Positions 48,080 to 56,200 of a DNA stretch of 64,000 nt are shown piece after piece (the first letter of the stretch is position 1; each line of letters starts with the position of its first letter). The stretch is from positions 5,456,001 through 5,520,000 of the forward strand of contig NZ_AP022577.1 in assembly GCF_010730955.1 (NCBI RefSeq), written 5' to 3'. The notes beneath the pieces are model-generated. The model had not been told where the DNA came from, did no database searches, and saw only the letters and a list, made by a program, of their open reading frames with translations. The stretch comes from Mycolicibacterium aubagnense. GTDB lineage: Bacteria > Actinomycetota > Actinomycetes > Mycobacteriales > Mycobacteriaceae. The position numbers and the translations under genes are program-made.

Positions 48080-49588
48080 ATGCAACGGATCATCGGAACA
48101 GAGGTCGAATACGGCATTTCATCGCCGTCTGATCCGACCGCGAACCCGATCCTCACATCCACCCAGGCGGTGCTGGCGTACGCGGCGGCCAGTGGCATCC
48201 AGCGGGCCAAGCGCACGCGGTGGGACTACGAAGTCGAGTCCCCGCTGCGCGACGCCCGTGGTTTCGACCTGAGCCGCTCCACGGGACCGGCACCGATCGT
48301 GGACGCCGACGAGATCGGCGCCGCCAACATGATCCTCACCAACGGCGCCCGGCTGTACGTCGACCACGCCCACCCGGAGTACTCCGCTCCCGAGGTCACC
48401 GACCCGATGGACGCGGTCATCTGGGACAAGGCCGGCGAGCGGGTCATGGAAGCCGCCGCCCGGTATGTGGCCAGCGTGCCCGGGGCGGCGAGGCTGCAGT
48501 TGTACAAGAACAACGTCGACGGCAAGGGTGCGTCGTACGGCACGCACGAGAACTATCTGATGAGTCGGCAGACGCCGTTCAACTCGGTGATCGCCGGGCT
48601 GACGCCGTTCTTCGTGTCCCGCCAGGTCGTCACCGGTTCGGGCCGCGTCGGCATCGGGCAGTCGGGGGATGAGCCGGGTTTCCAGCTGACTCAGCGCGCC
48701 GACTACATCGAGGTCGAGGTCGGCCTGGAGACGACGCTCAAGCGCGGCATCATCAACACTCGCGACGAGCCGCATGCCGACGCCGACAAATACCGCCGGC
48801 TGCACGTCATCATCGGTGACGCCAACCTGGCCGAGACGTCGACGTATCTGAAGGTGGGCACCACGTCGCTGGTGCTCGACCTGATCGAGTTCGGGGCCGC
48901 CGAGGGCATCGAGCTGTCCGACCTGGCGCTGGCTCGTCCCGTGCACGCGGTGCACGTCATCAGCCGGGATCCGTCGCTGCGTGCGACTGTGGCACTGGCG
49001 GACGGCCGCGAACTCACCGGCCTTGCGCTGCAACGCATCTACCTGGACCGGGTGGCCAAGTTGCAGGAGCGGCGCGACCCGGACCCGCGCGCCAACCACG
49101 TCATCGAGACCTGGGCGCATGTCCTGGATCTGCTGGAGCGCGATCCGATGGAATGTGCCGAAATCCTGGACTGGCCGGCCAAGCTGCGCCTGCTGGAGGG
49201 GTTCCGGCAGCGTGAGAACCTCAGCTGGAACGCCCCGCGCCTACACCTGGTGGACCTCCAGTACTCCGACGTGCGGCTGGACAAGGGTCTGTACAACCGG
49301 CTGGTGGCGCGCGGCTCGATGAAGCGGTTGGTCACTGAACAGCAGGTGCTCGACGCGGTGGACAACCCGCCCACCGACACCAGGGCGTACTTCCGTGGCG
49401 AGTGCCTGCGCCGGTTCGGTGCGGACATCGCCGCGGCCAGCTGGGATTCGGTGATTTTCGACCTCGGCGGCGAGTCGCTGGTGCGGATTCCGACGCTGGA
49501 ACCGCTGCGCGGAAGCAAGGCACATGTCGGCGCGTTGCTCGATTCGGTGGACAGTGCGGCCGAGTTGGTGGAACAGCTCACGACGTAA
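48080..49588 (+). CDS. dop: Pup deamidase/depupylase Dop
   Basis: 502 aa from ATG 48080. Dop converts the C-terminal Gln of Pup to Glu and removes Pup from substrates, using ATP as a bound cofactor. It shares the glutamine-synthetase-like fold with the ligase Paf[14 protein letters not shown] carries the Mg-binding Glu residues, [21 protein letters not shown] is the Dop-specific loop, and [20 protein letters not shown] is core. TACGCT, a TANNNT -10 element, ends 7 bp before the ATG, suggesting leaderless transcription. pup follows 74 bp later. The ligase gene pafA is not in the window. Confidence 0.97.
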   Translation: MQRIIGTEVEYGISSPSDPTANPILTSTQAVLAYAAASGIQRAKRTRWDYEVESPLRDARGFDLSRSTGPAPIVDADEIGAANMILTNGARLYVDHAHPEYSAPEVTDPMDAVIWDKAGERVMEAAARYVASVPGAARLQLYKNNVDGKGASYGTHENYLMSRQTPFNSVIAGLTPFFVSRQVVTGSGRVGIGQSGDEPGFQLTQRADYIEVEVGLETTLKRGIINTRDEPHADADKYRRLHVIIGDANLAETSTYLKVGTTSLVLDLIEFGAAEGIELSDLALARPVHAVHVISRDPSLRATVALADGRELTGLALQRIYLDRVAKLQERRDPDPRANHVIETWAHVLDLLERDPMECAEILDWPAKLRLLEGFRQRENLSWNAPRLHLVDLQYSDVRLDKGLYNRLVARGSMKRLVTEQQVLDAVDNPPTDTRAYFRGECLRRFGADIAAASWDSVIFDLGGESLVRIPTLEPLRGSKAHVGALLDSVDSAAELVEQLTT

Positions 49589-49662
49589 TGGCTTGTGTTC
49601 CCGGGGAACCCGGGCGCGGACCGGTAGTGTGAAGTTAGTAATCGAGCAATCAGGAGGCTGCG

Positions 49663-49857
49663 ATGGCTCAGGAACAGACCAAGCGCGGCGGTGGCGGCGG
49701 CGAGGACGACGACGTCTCCGGCCCGTCTGCCGCAGGTCAGGAACGTCGCGAGAAGCTCGCTGAGGACACCGACGACCTGCTCGATGAGATCGATGACGTG
49801 CTGGAAGAGAACGCAGAGGACTTTGTGCGCGCGTACGTCCAAAAGGGCGGCCAGTGA
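49663..49857 (+). CDS. pup: Prokaryotic ubiquitin-like protein Pup
   Basis: 64 aa ending GGQ, so Dop must deamidate the final Gln before conjugation. The N-terminal part is Gly/Gln/Asp-rich and disordered, used to start unfolding by Mpa; the central [31 protein letters not shown] forms the helix that binds the Mpa coiled coils. AGGAGG lies 7 bp upstream of the ATG. It overlaps prcB by 4 bp. Confidence 0.98.
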   Translation: MAQEQTKRGGGGGEDDDVSGPSAAGQERREKLAEDTDDLLDEIDDVLEENAEDFVRAYVQKGGQ

Positions 49858-50720
49858 CGCCAGCGTTCGGGCCTTTCTCTGATCGACTGGATGTCACCTC
49901 ACCGCACCTGAACCTGTCCTCGTTTTCGGACTTTCTCAGCCGGCAGGCACCTCACCTGCTGCCGGCCGCGGACCTGCGGAGCAACTGGGCTTCAGCGGGT
50001 GAGGTTCGGTCCGGTTCCGATCTGCCGCACGGTACGACGATCGTTGCGATCAAGTACCCCGGCGGTGTGCTGATCGCGGGAGACCGGCGGGCCACTCAGG
50101 GCAACATGATCGCCAGTCGCGACGTGCAGAAGGTGCACATCGCCGATGACTACACGGCGACCGGTATTGCCGGTACCGCGGCCATCGCGGTGGAGTTCGC
50201 GCGGTTGTACGCGGTCGAGCTGGAGCACTACGAGAAGGTCGAAGGTGTGCCGCTGACCTTCCGCGGCAAAGTGAACCGGCTGGCGACCATGGTGCGTGGC
50301 AATCTCGGCGCCGCGATGCAGGGTTTCGTCGCACTGCCGCTGCTGGTGGGCTACGACCTGGATGACTCCGACCCGGGCAATGCCGGTCGCATTGTCTCCT
50401 TCGACGCCGCGGGCGGCTGGAACTTCGAAGAAGAGGGCTACCAGTCGGTGGGTTCGGGGTCGCTGTTCGCAAAGTCGTCGATCAAGAAGCTGTATTCGCA
50501 TGTGAGCGATGCCGATTCGGCGCTGAAGGTCGCCATCGAGGCGCTCTACGACGCTGCCGACGACGACTCGGCCACCGGCGGACCGGATCTGACGCGCGGC
50601 ATCTACCCGACCGCGGTGCTCATCGGCGCCGACGGTGCCGAAGAGGTCACGGAGGAGCGCATCGCCGCGCTGGCCCGGGAAGTCATCGCCAACCGGACCC
50701 GCGCGGGAGGTAATGCCTGA
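49854..50720 (+). CDS. prcB: 20S proteasome beta subunit
   Basis: 288 aa from GTG 49854 (GTGA overlap with pup). A propeptide of 60 residues ends in LPHG; cleavage exposes Thr61 ([21 protein letters not shown]), the N-terminal nucleophile, with the Asp and Lys of the catalytic set in the following segment. It forms the inner two rings of the proteasome. Its TGA overlaps the prcA ATG by 1 bp, ensuring balanced synthesis of the two subunits. Confidence 0.98.
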   Translation: MTPAFGPFSDRLDVTSPHLNLSSFSDFLSRQAPHLLPAADLRSNWASAGEVRSGSDLPHGTTIVAIKYPGGVLIAGDRRATQGNMIASRDVQKVHIADDYTATGIAGTAAIAVEFARLYAVELEHYEKVEGVPLTFRGKVNRLATMVRGNLGAAMQGFVALPLLVGYDLDDSDPGNAGRIVSFDAAGGWNFEEEGYQSVGSGSLFAKSSIKKLYSHVSDADSALKVAIEALYDAADDDSATGGPDLTRGIYPTAVLIGADGAEEVTEERIAALAREVIANRTRAGGNA

Positions 50721-51499
50721 TGAGCTTTCCGTATTTCATCTCGCCCGAACAGGCGATGCGGGAACGTTCCGAGCTTGCACGTAAAGGCATTGCGCGGGGT
50801 CGCAGCGTGGTCGTGCTGGCCTATGAGGGTGGCGTGCTGTTCGTGGCGGAGAACCCGTCGCGGTCGCTGCAGAAGGTCAGTGAGCTGTATGACCGGGTCG
50901 GTTTCGCGGCCGTCGGCCGGTTCAACGAGTTCGACAACCTGCGTCGCGGTGGTATCCAGTTCGCCGACACCCGGGGCTATGCCTACGACCGGCGCGATGT
51001 CACCGGTCGCCAGTTGGCCAACGTCTACGCCCAGACGCTCGGCACCATCTTCACCGAGCAGGCCAAGCCCTACGAGGTCGAGCTGTGTGTCGCCGAAGTG
51101 GCGCACCACGGCGAGACGAAAGCCCCTGAGCTGTACCGGATCACGTATGACGGCTCGATCGCCGACGAGCCGCATTTCGTCGTGATGGGCGGTACCACCG
51201 AGCCGATCATCACCGCACTCAACGACTCCTACGAGGAGAACTTGAGCCTGGCCGACGCGGTGAAGATTGCCGTCGACGCGCTGCATGCCGGTGCCGGCGC
51301 GGACCGCGTACTGGGCGCGGCCACGCTCGAGGTGGCGATCCTCGACGCCAAGAGGCCGCGCCGCGCGTTCCGCCGGATCACCGGCGCCGCGCTGGATGCG
51401 GTGCTGCCGAAGGCCGAGGCGGAAGCCACGGACGAGGGCACAGCCGCCGCTGACGAGAGCAAACCGGACGCCAAACCCGAAGGCGACGCGGCCGAGTAA
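50720..51499 (+). CDS. prcA: 20S proteasome alpha subunit
   Basis: 259 aa. Outer-ring subunit: [30 protein letters not shown] contains the gate-forming N-terminus and helix H0 that contact Mpa, followed by the beta-sandwich core ([18 protein letters not shown]) without a catalytic Thr. An acidic Ala/Glu/Asp-rich C-terminal tail of about 35 residues extends beyond the fold. Ends immediately against the convergent tetR gene. Confidence 0.97.
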   Translation: MSFPYFISPEQAMRERSELARKGIARGRSVVVLAYEGGVLFVAENPSRSLQKVSELYDRVGFAAVGRFNEFDNLRRGGIQFADTRGYAYDRRDVTGRQLANVYAQTLGTIFTEQAKPYEVELCVAEVAHHGETKAPELYRITYDGSIADEPHFVVMGGTTEPIITALNDSYEENLSLADAVKIAVDALHAGAGADRVLGAATLEVAILDAKRPRRAFRRITGAALDAVLPKAEAEATDEGTAAADESKPDAKPEGDAAE

Positions 51500-52114
51500 T
51501 CACTCGGACGACAAGACGGCTTTCAGTCCACGCAACAGCACCGCGATGCCGAATTCGAAGGCGTCGTCGGCGCGTTCGGGTTTGGTGCTGCCGGTGGCGA
51601 GTGCGGCGGCGAACTCCGGGCTGACTTCGGCGCCGGGCTGCCAGGGTTCGTCGGGCGCGGCGACATCGAGTGCTGAGCCCAACACGAACGCGTCGATCAG
51701 GGTGATGGCGCGCAAGGTGTCCGCGGGATCGAATCCCGCGCGGCCGAACGCGACGGCCAGGACGTTGTACATGGTGAGGGCGTGGTCGCTGTTTACCGCG
51801 TGCGAGGTCAGCAGGGGAATGAGCCGCGGGTAACGCGCGTAGCTCTGGCGGTAGGACCGCATGATGTCGGCGACGACGTCCGTCCACGGGCGGAGTGGGT
51901 CGTCGGCGGGCAGCGCGACGTCGGACATCGCCCGTTCGCGTAGCAGCTCGACGATCTGTTCGCGCCCGGCGACGTGGTTGTACAGCGACGACGGGCTGAC
52001 CTTGAGGGCCCGAGCCAGTTCCGGGACGGTGAAGCCGCCCGTCTTGTTGACCAAATCCATTGCTGCGCCGGCGATGCGATCCGCGGAAAGCAGCGGTTTG
52101 GAGGGGCGGCCCAT
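51500..52114 (-). CDS. TetR-family regulator (probable regulator of aguB-aguA)
   Basis: 204 aa from ATG 52114. N-terminal helix-turn-helix: ADRIAGAAMDLVNKTGGFTVPELARALKVSPSSLYNHVAGREQIVELL. The C-terminal ligand domain belongs to the TetR_C group with LIPLLTSHAV and AITLIDAFVLGSALD. It diverges from the nitrilase-family gene at 52198 with a perfect palindrome in the 83-bp gap, so it most likely represses that operon and itself, with a polyamine-related inducer as a guess. Confidence 0.9.
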   Translation of the reverse strand: MGRPSKPLLSADRIAGAAMDLVNKTGGFTVPELARALKVSPSSLYNHVAGREQIVELLRERAMSDVALPADDPLRPWTDVVADIMRSYRQSYARYPRLIPLLTSHAVNSDHALTMYNVLAVAFGRAGFDPADTLRAITLIDAFVLGSALDVAAPDEPWQPGAEVSPEFAAALATGSTKPERADDAFEFGIAVLLRGLKAVLSSE

Positions 52115-52163
52115 GGAATCTTTCTACTACCTCTTTACAAGCGCGGGTAAGTCGGGCCACAAT

Positions 52164-52184
52164 AAAACGAATCAAATTCGTTTT
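52164..52184. promoter_or_regulatory. TetR operator between tetR and aguB
   Basis: AAAACGAAT-CAA-ATTCGTTTT is a perfect palindrome with 9-bp arms and a 3-bp centre, AT-rich in GC-rich DNA, ending just before the aguB ribosome site TAGGAG. Binding there would block both promoters. Confidence 0.75.
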
Positions 52185-52197
52185 AGGAGTCCCGCTG

Positions 52198-53193
52198 ATG
52201 ATCACCCTGACCGCAACGGCGCCCGAGTCGCTGTCCCGCAGTATCGAGTCGACGCGACCGCCGGTGCGGGTCGGTCTGGTGCAGCACCGCTGGCGTCCCG
52301 AGGCTGACGAGCTCGCCAAGGTGCTGCGAGACGGCATCGATCGGGCGGCCGGAGCAGGTGCCACGCTGGTCTGTCTGCCGGAGATCACGCTGCTGCGGTA
52401 CCCCGCCGATACCCCTGCCGGCCCCAACCCCGGCGACACCGCCGAAGACCTGCTCGCGGGGCCGACGTTCGCGCTGGCCGCCGAGGCGGCTCAGGCCAAC
52501 GGCGTCTTCGTGCACGCTTCGTTGTATGAAAAGGCACCGGCGGCAGACGGTTTGGGCTTCAACACGGCGATCCTGGTGTCCCCGTCGGGCGACTTGGTCG
52601 GCCGGACCCGCAAGATGCACATCCCGATCTCGGCCGGTTACTACGAGGACACCTATTTTCGTCCTGGTCCAGGGCCGTCCTCCGCCGCGGGCAACCCGTA
52701 CCCGGTCTACGACCCGGAGGGGCTCGGCGCCAAGCTGGGCCTGCCGACGTGCTGGGACGAATGGTTCCCCGAGGTCGCCCGCAACTACTCGCTCGGCGGT
52801 GCCGAGATCGTCGTCTATCCGACGGCCATCGGCTCCGAGCCCGTCTTTCCCGCCTTCGACACCCAGCCGCTGTGGCAACAGGTCATCGTCGCCAACGGCA
52901 TCAACAGCGGCCTGTTCATGGTGGTGCCCAACAGAATTGGCAACGAGGGCACCGTGACGTTCTACGGCTCATCCTTCATCTCTGACCCGTACGGCCGGGT
53001 GCTGGTGCAGGCGCCGCGCAACGAGGAGGCCGTGCTGGTCGCCGACCTGGACCTGGACCAGCGTCGCGACTGGCTGGAGCTGTTCCCGTTCCTGCTGACC
53101 CGGCGTCCGGAGAGCTACGCCGCGCTGACCGCACCGGTCGACGTGCAGCGCCCGTACGGCGCCGGCCACGAGGCCACGGCGGTCGTGAAGTGA
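52198..53193 (+). CDS. aguB: N-carbamoylputrescine amidohydrolase-like nitrilase
   Basis: 331 aa from ATG 52198, with TAGGAG upstream. Carbon-nitrogen hydrolase family with the Glu-Lys-Cys triad: CLPEITLLRYP (Glu), GRTRKMHIPISAGYYEDTYF (Lys) and GLPTCWDEWFPE (Cys near residue 184). FRPGPGPSSAAGNPYPVYD resembles AguB enzymes. A 30-residue N-terminal extension precedes the first beta strand (VRVGLVQHRW). With aguA, overlapping by 4 bp, it would turn agmatine into N-carbamoylputrescine and then putrescine, CO2 and ammonia. Confidence 0.88.
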   Translation: MITLTATAPESLSRSIESTRPPVRVGLVQHRWRPEADELAKVLRDGIDRAAGAGATLVCLPEITLLRYPADTPAGPNPGDTAEDLLAGPTFALAAEAAQANGVFVHASLYEKAPAADGLGFNTAILVSPSGDLVGRTRKMHIPISAGYYEDTYFRPGPGPSSAAGNPYPVYDPEGLGAKLGLPTCWDEWFPEVARNYSLGGAEIVVYPTAIGSEPVFPAFDTQPLWQQVIVANGINSGLFMVVPNRIGNEGTVTFYGSSFISDPYGRVLVQAPRNEEAVLVADLDLDQRRDWLELFPFLLTRRPESYAALTAPVDVQRPYGAGHEATAVVK

Positions 53194-54227
53194 CCAGCTA
53201 TGTGATGCCGGCGGAGAGTGCACCGCAGGACCGGGTGTGGATGGCGTTCCCGTCGGCAGGTTATTCGTTGGGGGACACCGAAACCGAACAGCACGAAGCC
53301 CGCTCGACATGGGCCGCCGTGGTACACGCGGTGCTGGAATTCGAACCGGTCACCATGGTCGTGGACCCCGCCGAAATGGCGGTCGCCCGCCGCTATCTGT
53401 CCGCCGATGTCGACATCGTCGAGGCGCCGCTGAACGACGCCTGGATGCGCGACATCGGCCCGACCTTCGTGCACGCCGACGATGGGTCGGTGGCCGCGGT
53501 GGACTGGGTGTTCAACGGCTGGGGCGCCCAGGACTGGGCACGCTGGGATCGGGACTCGAAAATCGGTGCCGCGGTGGCCGGTTGGGCCGGGGTTCCGGTG
53601 GTCACCTCGAATCTGGTCAACGAGGGCGGCGGCATCCAGGTCGATGGGCAGGGCACGGTACTGGTCACCGAGACCGTCCAACTGGACCCCGGCCGCAATC
53701 CCGGCGCCACCAAGGCTGATGTCGAGGCCGAGCTGGCCCGCACCATCGGCGCCAACCATGCCGTCTGGCTGCCGCGCGGCCTGACCCGTGACTCAGAGCG
53801 CTTCGGCACCCGTGGACACGTCGACATCGTCGCTGCCATCACCGCGCCCGGGCGCCTGCTGCTGCACGCGCAGCGCTCCGACGCGCATCCGGATCACCTG
53901 GTGTGCAAAGAGATTCGCGAAGCGCTCGCCGACACCTGTGATGCCGCGGGCCGGCCGTGGGACATTGTCGAACTTCCCGCGCCGGACGTGCTCACCGACG
54001 CCGAGGGCTACGTCGACTACAGCTACATCAACCATCTGGTGGTCAACGGTGGCGTCATCGCGTGTGCGTTCGGCGATCCGCGCGACGCTGACGCGGCCGC
54101 GATCCTGGCCGAGCAGTACCCGGGGCGCCGGGTGGTCAGCCTCGATGCACGTCCACTGTTCGAACGTGGCGGTGGCATCCACTGCATCACCCAGCACCAG
54201 CCGTCGGCCACGCGCGGCGTCGCTTGA
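53190..54227 (+). CDS. aguA: Agmatine deiminase
   Basis: 345 aa from GTG 53190 (GTGA overlap with aguB). Guanidino-group-modifying fold: RVWMAFPS at the N-terminus, NDAWMRDIGPTFV, NLVNEGGGIQVDGQGTVLVTE, GTRGHVDIVAAI with the catalytic His, and the C-terminal FERGGGIHCITQ with the nucleophile Cys332. It hydrolyses agmatine to N-carbamoylputrescine and ammonia, feeding AguB. The gene order aguB-aguA is the reverse of the pathway order. Confidence 0.93.
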   Translation: MTSYVMPAESAPQDRVWMAFPSAGYSLGDTETEQHEARSTWAAVVHAVLEFEPVTMVVDPAEMAVARRYLSADVDIVEAPLNDAWMRDIGPTFVHADDGSVAAVDWVFNGWGAQDWARWDRDSKIGAAVAGWAGVPVVTSNLVNEGGGIQVDGQGTVLVTETVQLDPGRNPGATKADVEAELARTIGANHAVWLPRGLTRDSERFGTRGHVDIVAAITAPGRLLLHAQRSDAHPDHLVCKEIREALADTCDAAGRPWDIVELPAPDVLTDAEGYVDYSYINHLVVNGGVIACAFGDPRDADAAAILAEQYPGRRVVSLDARPLFERGGGIHCITQHQPSATRGVA

Positions 54228-54252
54228 TCTCCGACCTGGCAGGGGCCGACTG

Positions 54253-55473
54253 TCAGTCGATGCCCTCCGCGATGGCACGGATGAACTCGACATTCTCGAG
54301 ATCGCGATTGGTTTCTTCGGAGGTCGACGTGCCGTAGCGGCGGTTGGCGGAGAGCTTGACGATGGTGGTTGCCCTGGCGGGGTTGACGTACACCAACTGG
54401 TTGAGCACGCCGATGGCGCTGAAATCGCCCTTGCCGCCGGCGGGTATCCACCACTGGTACCCGTAGCCCAGATCGATGCTGTGGCCGGCGATGATGGGTC
54501 GGCCGGCTTCGCGGATCGGCGAGTCGATGGTTGTCGAGGCCCGCACCCAGTCCGCCGAGACGATTTGCCGCCCGTGCCACATTCCGCTGTTGCGATACAA
54601 CTCGCCGAGCCTGGCATAGTCACGAGTGGTGAGATTGAGCCCCCCATAGGACATTTCGGTACCGAGTAGATCGGTTGCCCAGAAGCTCGGCGACTCGAAA
54701 CCGAGCGGTTCGACAAGTTTGTCGGTCATGTATTCCGATACGCTTCGGCCAGTGGCATGTGCGATGAGCGCACCGAGGATCTGCGTCTCGCCGGAGTTGT
54801 AGCGACATACGGTGCCCGGTGCGCTTTCCGTCGACATCCTGGCAACGAAACCGTCCAATCCGCCACGCCGACCCATCATCGCCTGAATGAGCTGGTGGAT
54901 GTCTGAGGACGGATCGTTGTAGTCCTCGTTCCATCGGGCGCCCGAGGACATCTGCAACACATTGCGGATCGAGACACCGTCGTAGGCCGACCCTGGGTCG
55001 ACGGGCACGTAGTCACTGATCGCGGCATCGATGTCGGCGATGTGCCCTTCGTCCACCGCGATCCCGACAAGGGCGGAGATGAAACTCTTGGCCACTGACA
55101 TCGACAACCAGTTGACCGTCGGGCCGCCGGTGAGGAAATAGCGCTCGTAGCGGACTTGTCCGTCCACGATCACCAGAAGGGCGGCAGTGTCGGTGTCGAC
55201 AAGGAGCTGCTCGGTGGACTTCGTCCTGCCCTCGAACGAGTATGTCGCCGGTAGCGAGGTGGGCGGTCCGACCGGCCAGGTGACGGGCCGAGTCGACGCG
55301 GGCATTCTCCGCACGGGCATCAGCTCGTCGATCCGGACAAGGTGCTCGTGCTGCGGCGCACCGGTGAACAGACCGATATCGGCCAGTGACGCGGGACGGC
55401 GTGGAGTGAACACTTTGCGCGCCAGATAGCGCAGTGTGAATGCCGTCAGCGCGGCGGAACGACGTGTCGCCAT
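54253..55473 (-). CDS. Serine hydrolase (beta-lactamase/esterase fold)
   Basis: 406 aa from ATG 55473 with GGAGGT 7 bp upstream; open frame beyond is unsupported. MSVAKSFISALVG contains the Ser-x-x-Lys nucleophile motif of class C beta-lactamase-like hydrolases, and CRYNSGETQILG supplies the Tyr-x-Asn-like motif. It resembles esterases and 6-aminohexanoate-dimer hydrolase-type enzymes. The basic N-terminus lacks a clear signal peptide. It diverges from a TetR gene across a double palindrome and is presumably controlled by it. Its substrate, an amide or ester, cannot be named. Confidence 0.87.
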   Translation of the reverse strand: MATRRSAALTAFTLRYLARKVFTPRRPASLADIGLFTGAPQHEHLVRIDELMPVRRMPASTRPVTWPVGPPTSLPATYSFEGRTKSTEQLLVDTDTAALLVIVDGQVRYERYFLTGGPTVNWLSMSVAKSFISALVGIAVDEGHIADIDAAISDYVPVDPGSAYDGVSIRNVLQMSSGARWNEDYNDPSSDIHQLIQAMMGRRGGLDGFVARMSTESAPGTVCRYNSGETQILGALIAHATGRSVSEYMTDKLVEPLGFESPSFWATDLLGTEMSYGGLNLTTRDYARLGELYRNSGMWHGRQIVSADWVRASTTIDSPIREAGRPIIAGHSIDLGYGYQWWIPAGGKGDFSAIGVLNQLVYVNPARATTIVKLSANRRYGTSTSEETNRDLENVEFIRAIAEGID

Positions 55474-55489
55474 GGGAACCTCCGATTTA

Positions 55490-55525
55490 TGCGTACCATT
55501 CGGTACTAGTACCACACGGTACGCA
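55490..55525. promoter_or_regulatory. Double palindromic operator between serine hydrolase and tetR
   Basis: An outer inverted repeat TGCGTACC (55490-55497) and GGTACGCA (55518-55525) surrounds a perfect inner palindrome GGTACTAGTACC (55502-55513). GGTAC/GTACC occurs four times, as expected if two TetR dimers bind adjacent overlapping sites. Located 16 bp upstream of the hydrolase ATG. Confidence 0.75.
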
Positions 55526-55565
55526 CAAATCGGGAGGTTGTATAGATTGGCAGGAGAGGCAACCG

Positions 55566-56153
55566 ATGGACAGCGAGTCACCACGTATGGATGGGCGAAC
55601 GGCACGATTTCAGCACCGCCGTCCCGAGCTGCTCGACGCCGCGGCTGAGTACGTGCTCGACAATGGTCTGGCGGATTTGTCGTTGCGGCGGCTTGCGGAG
55701 GCGCTCGGTGTCACCCATGCGACGTTGCTCAGACACTTCTCGTCGAAAGACGAGTTGGTGCTCGAAGTGGCGGAGCACATTCGCGCCGACTTCCAGGCGC
55801 GCTTGGCCGGCGATCTGGACCTCAAGCCCGGGCATTCCGTCGCCGATGTGGCGCGGGCGTTGTGGTCGCGCCTGTGCGAGCCACGTGAGCAGCGTCAATT
55901 CCGGTTGTTGTTCGAACTCTTCGGCAGCCGAAGTCTGGGCGACCAGCGGCTCATCGAATCGATGATCCACGGTTGGGTCGAGCTGATGACTGACCGCATC
56001 CTCGTCGCAGGTGGCTGGAGTCAACAGGATGCGCAGGCGCTGGCTACCCTCCTGCTGGCGCAGTTTCGTGGCTTGCAACTCGATTTGATGCTGACCGGCG
56101 AACGCGCGCGAGTCGATGCCGCACTTGAGATTTCATTGCGTCACCTCGAATAG
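55566..56153 (+). CDS. TetR-family regulator
   Basis: 195 aa from ATG 55566 with AGGAG 9 bp upstream. Helix-turn-helix: AAEYVLDNGLADLSLRRLAEALGVTHATLLRHFSSKDELV. The C-terminal domain is helical, with GGWSQQDAQALATLLLAQFRGLQLDLMLTG at the dimer face. It diverges from the serine hydrolase gene and likely represses both genes through the intervening double palindrome. Inducer unknown. Confidence 0.9.
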   Translation: MDSESPRMDGRTARFQHRRPELLDAAAEYVLDNGLADLSLRRLAEALGVTHATLLRHFSSKDELVLEVAEHIRADFQARLAGDLDLKPGHSVADVARALWSRLCEPREQRQFRLLFELFGSRSLGDQRLIESMIHGWVELMTDRILVAGGWSQQDAQALATLLLAQFRGLQLDLMLTGERARVDAALEISLRHLE

Positions 56154-56200
56154 CCGCACCAAAAGCAGGGCTGCACACCGCTCGGTAGTATCTGAGGAGC

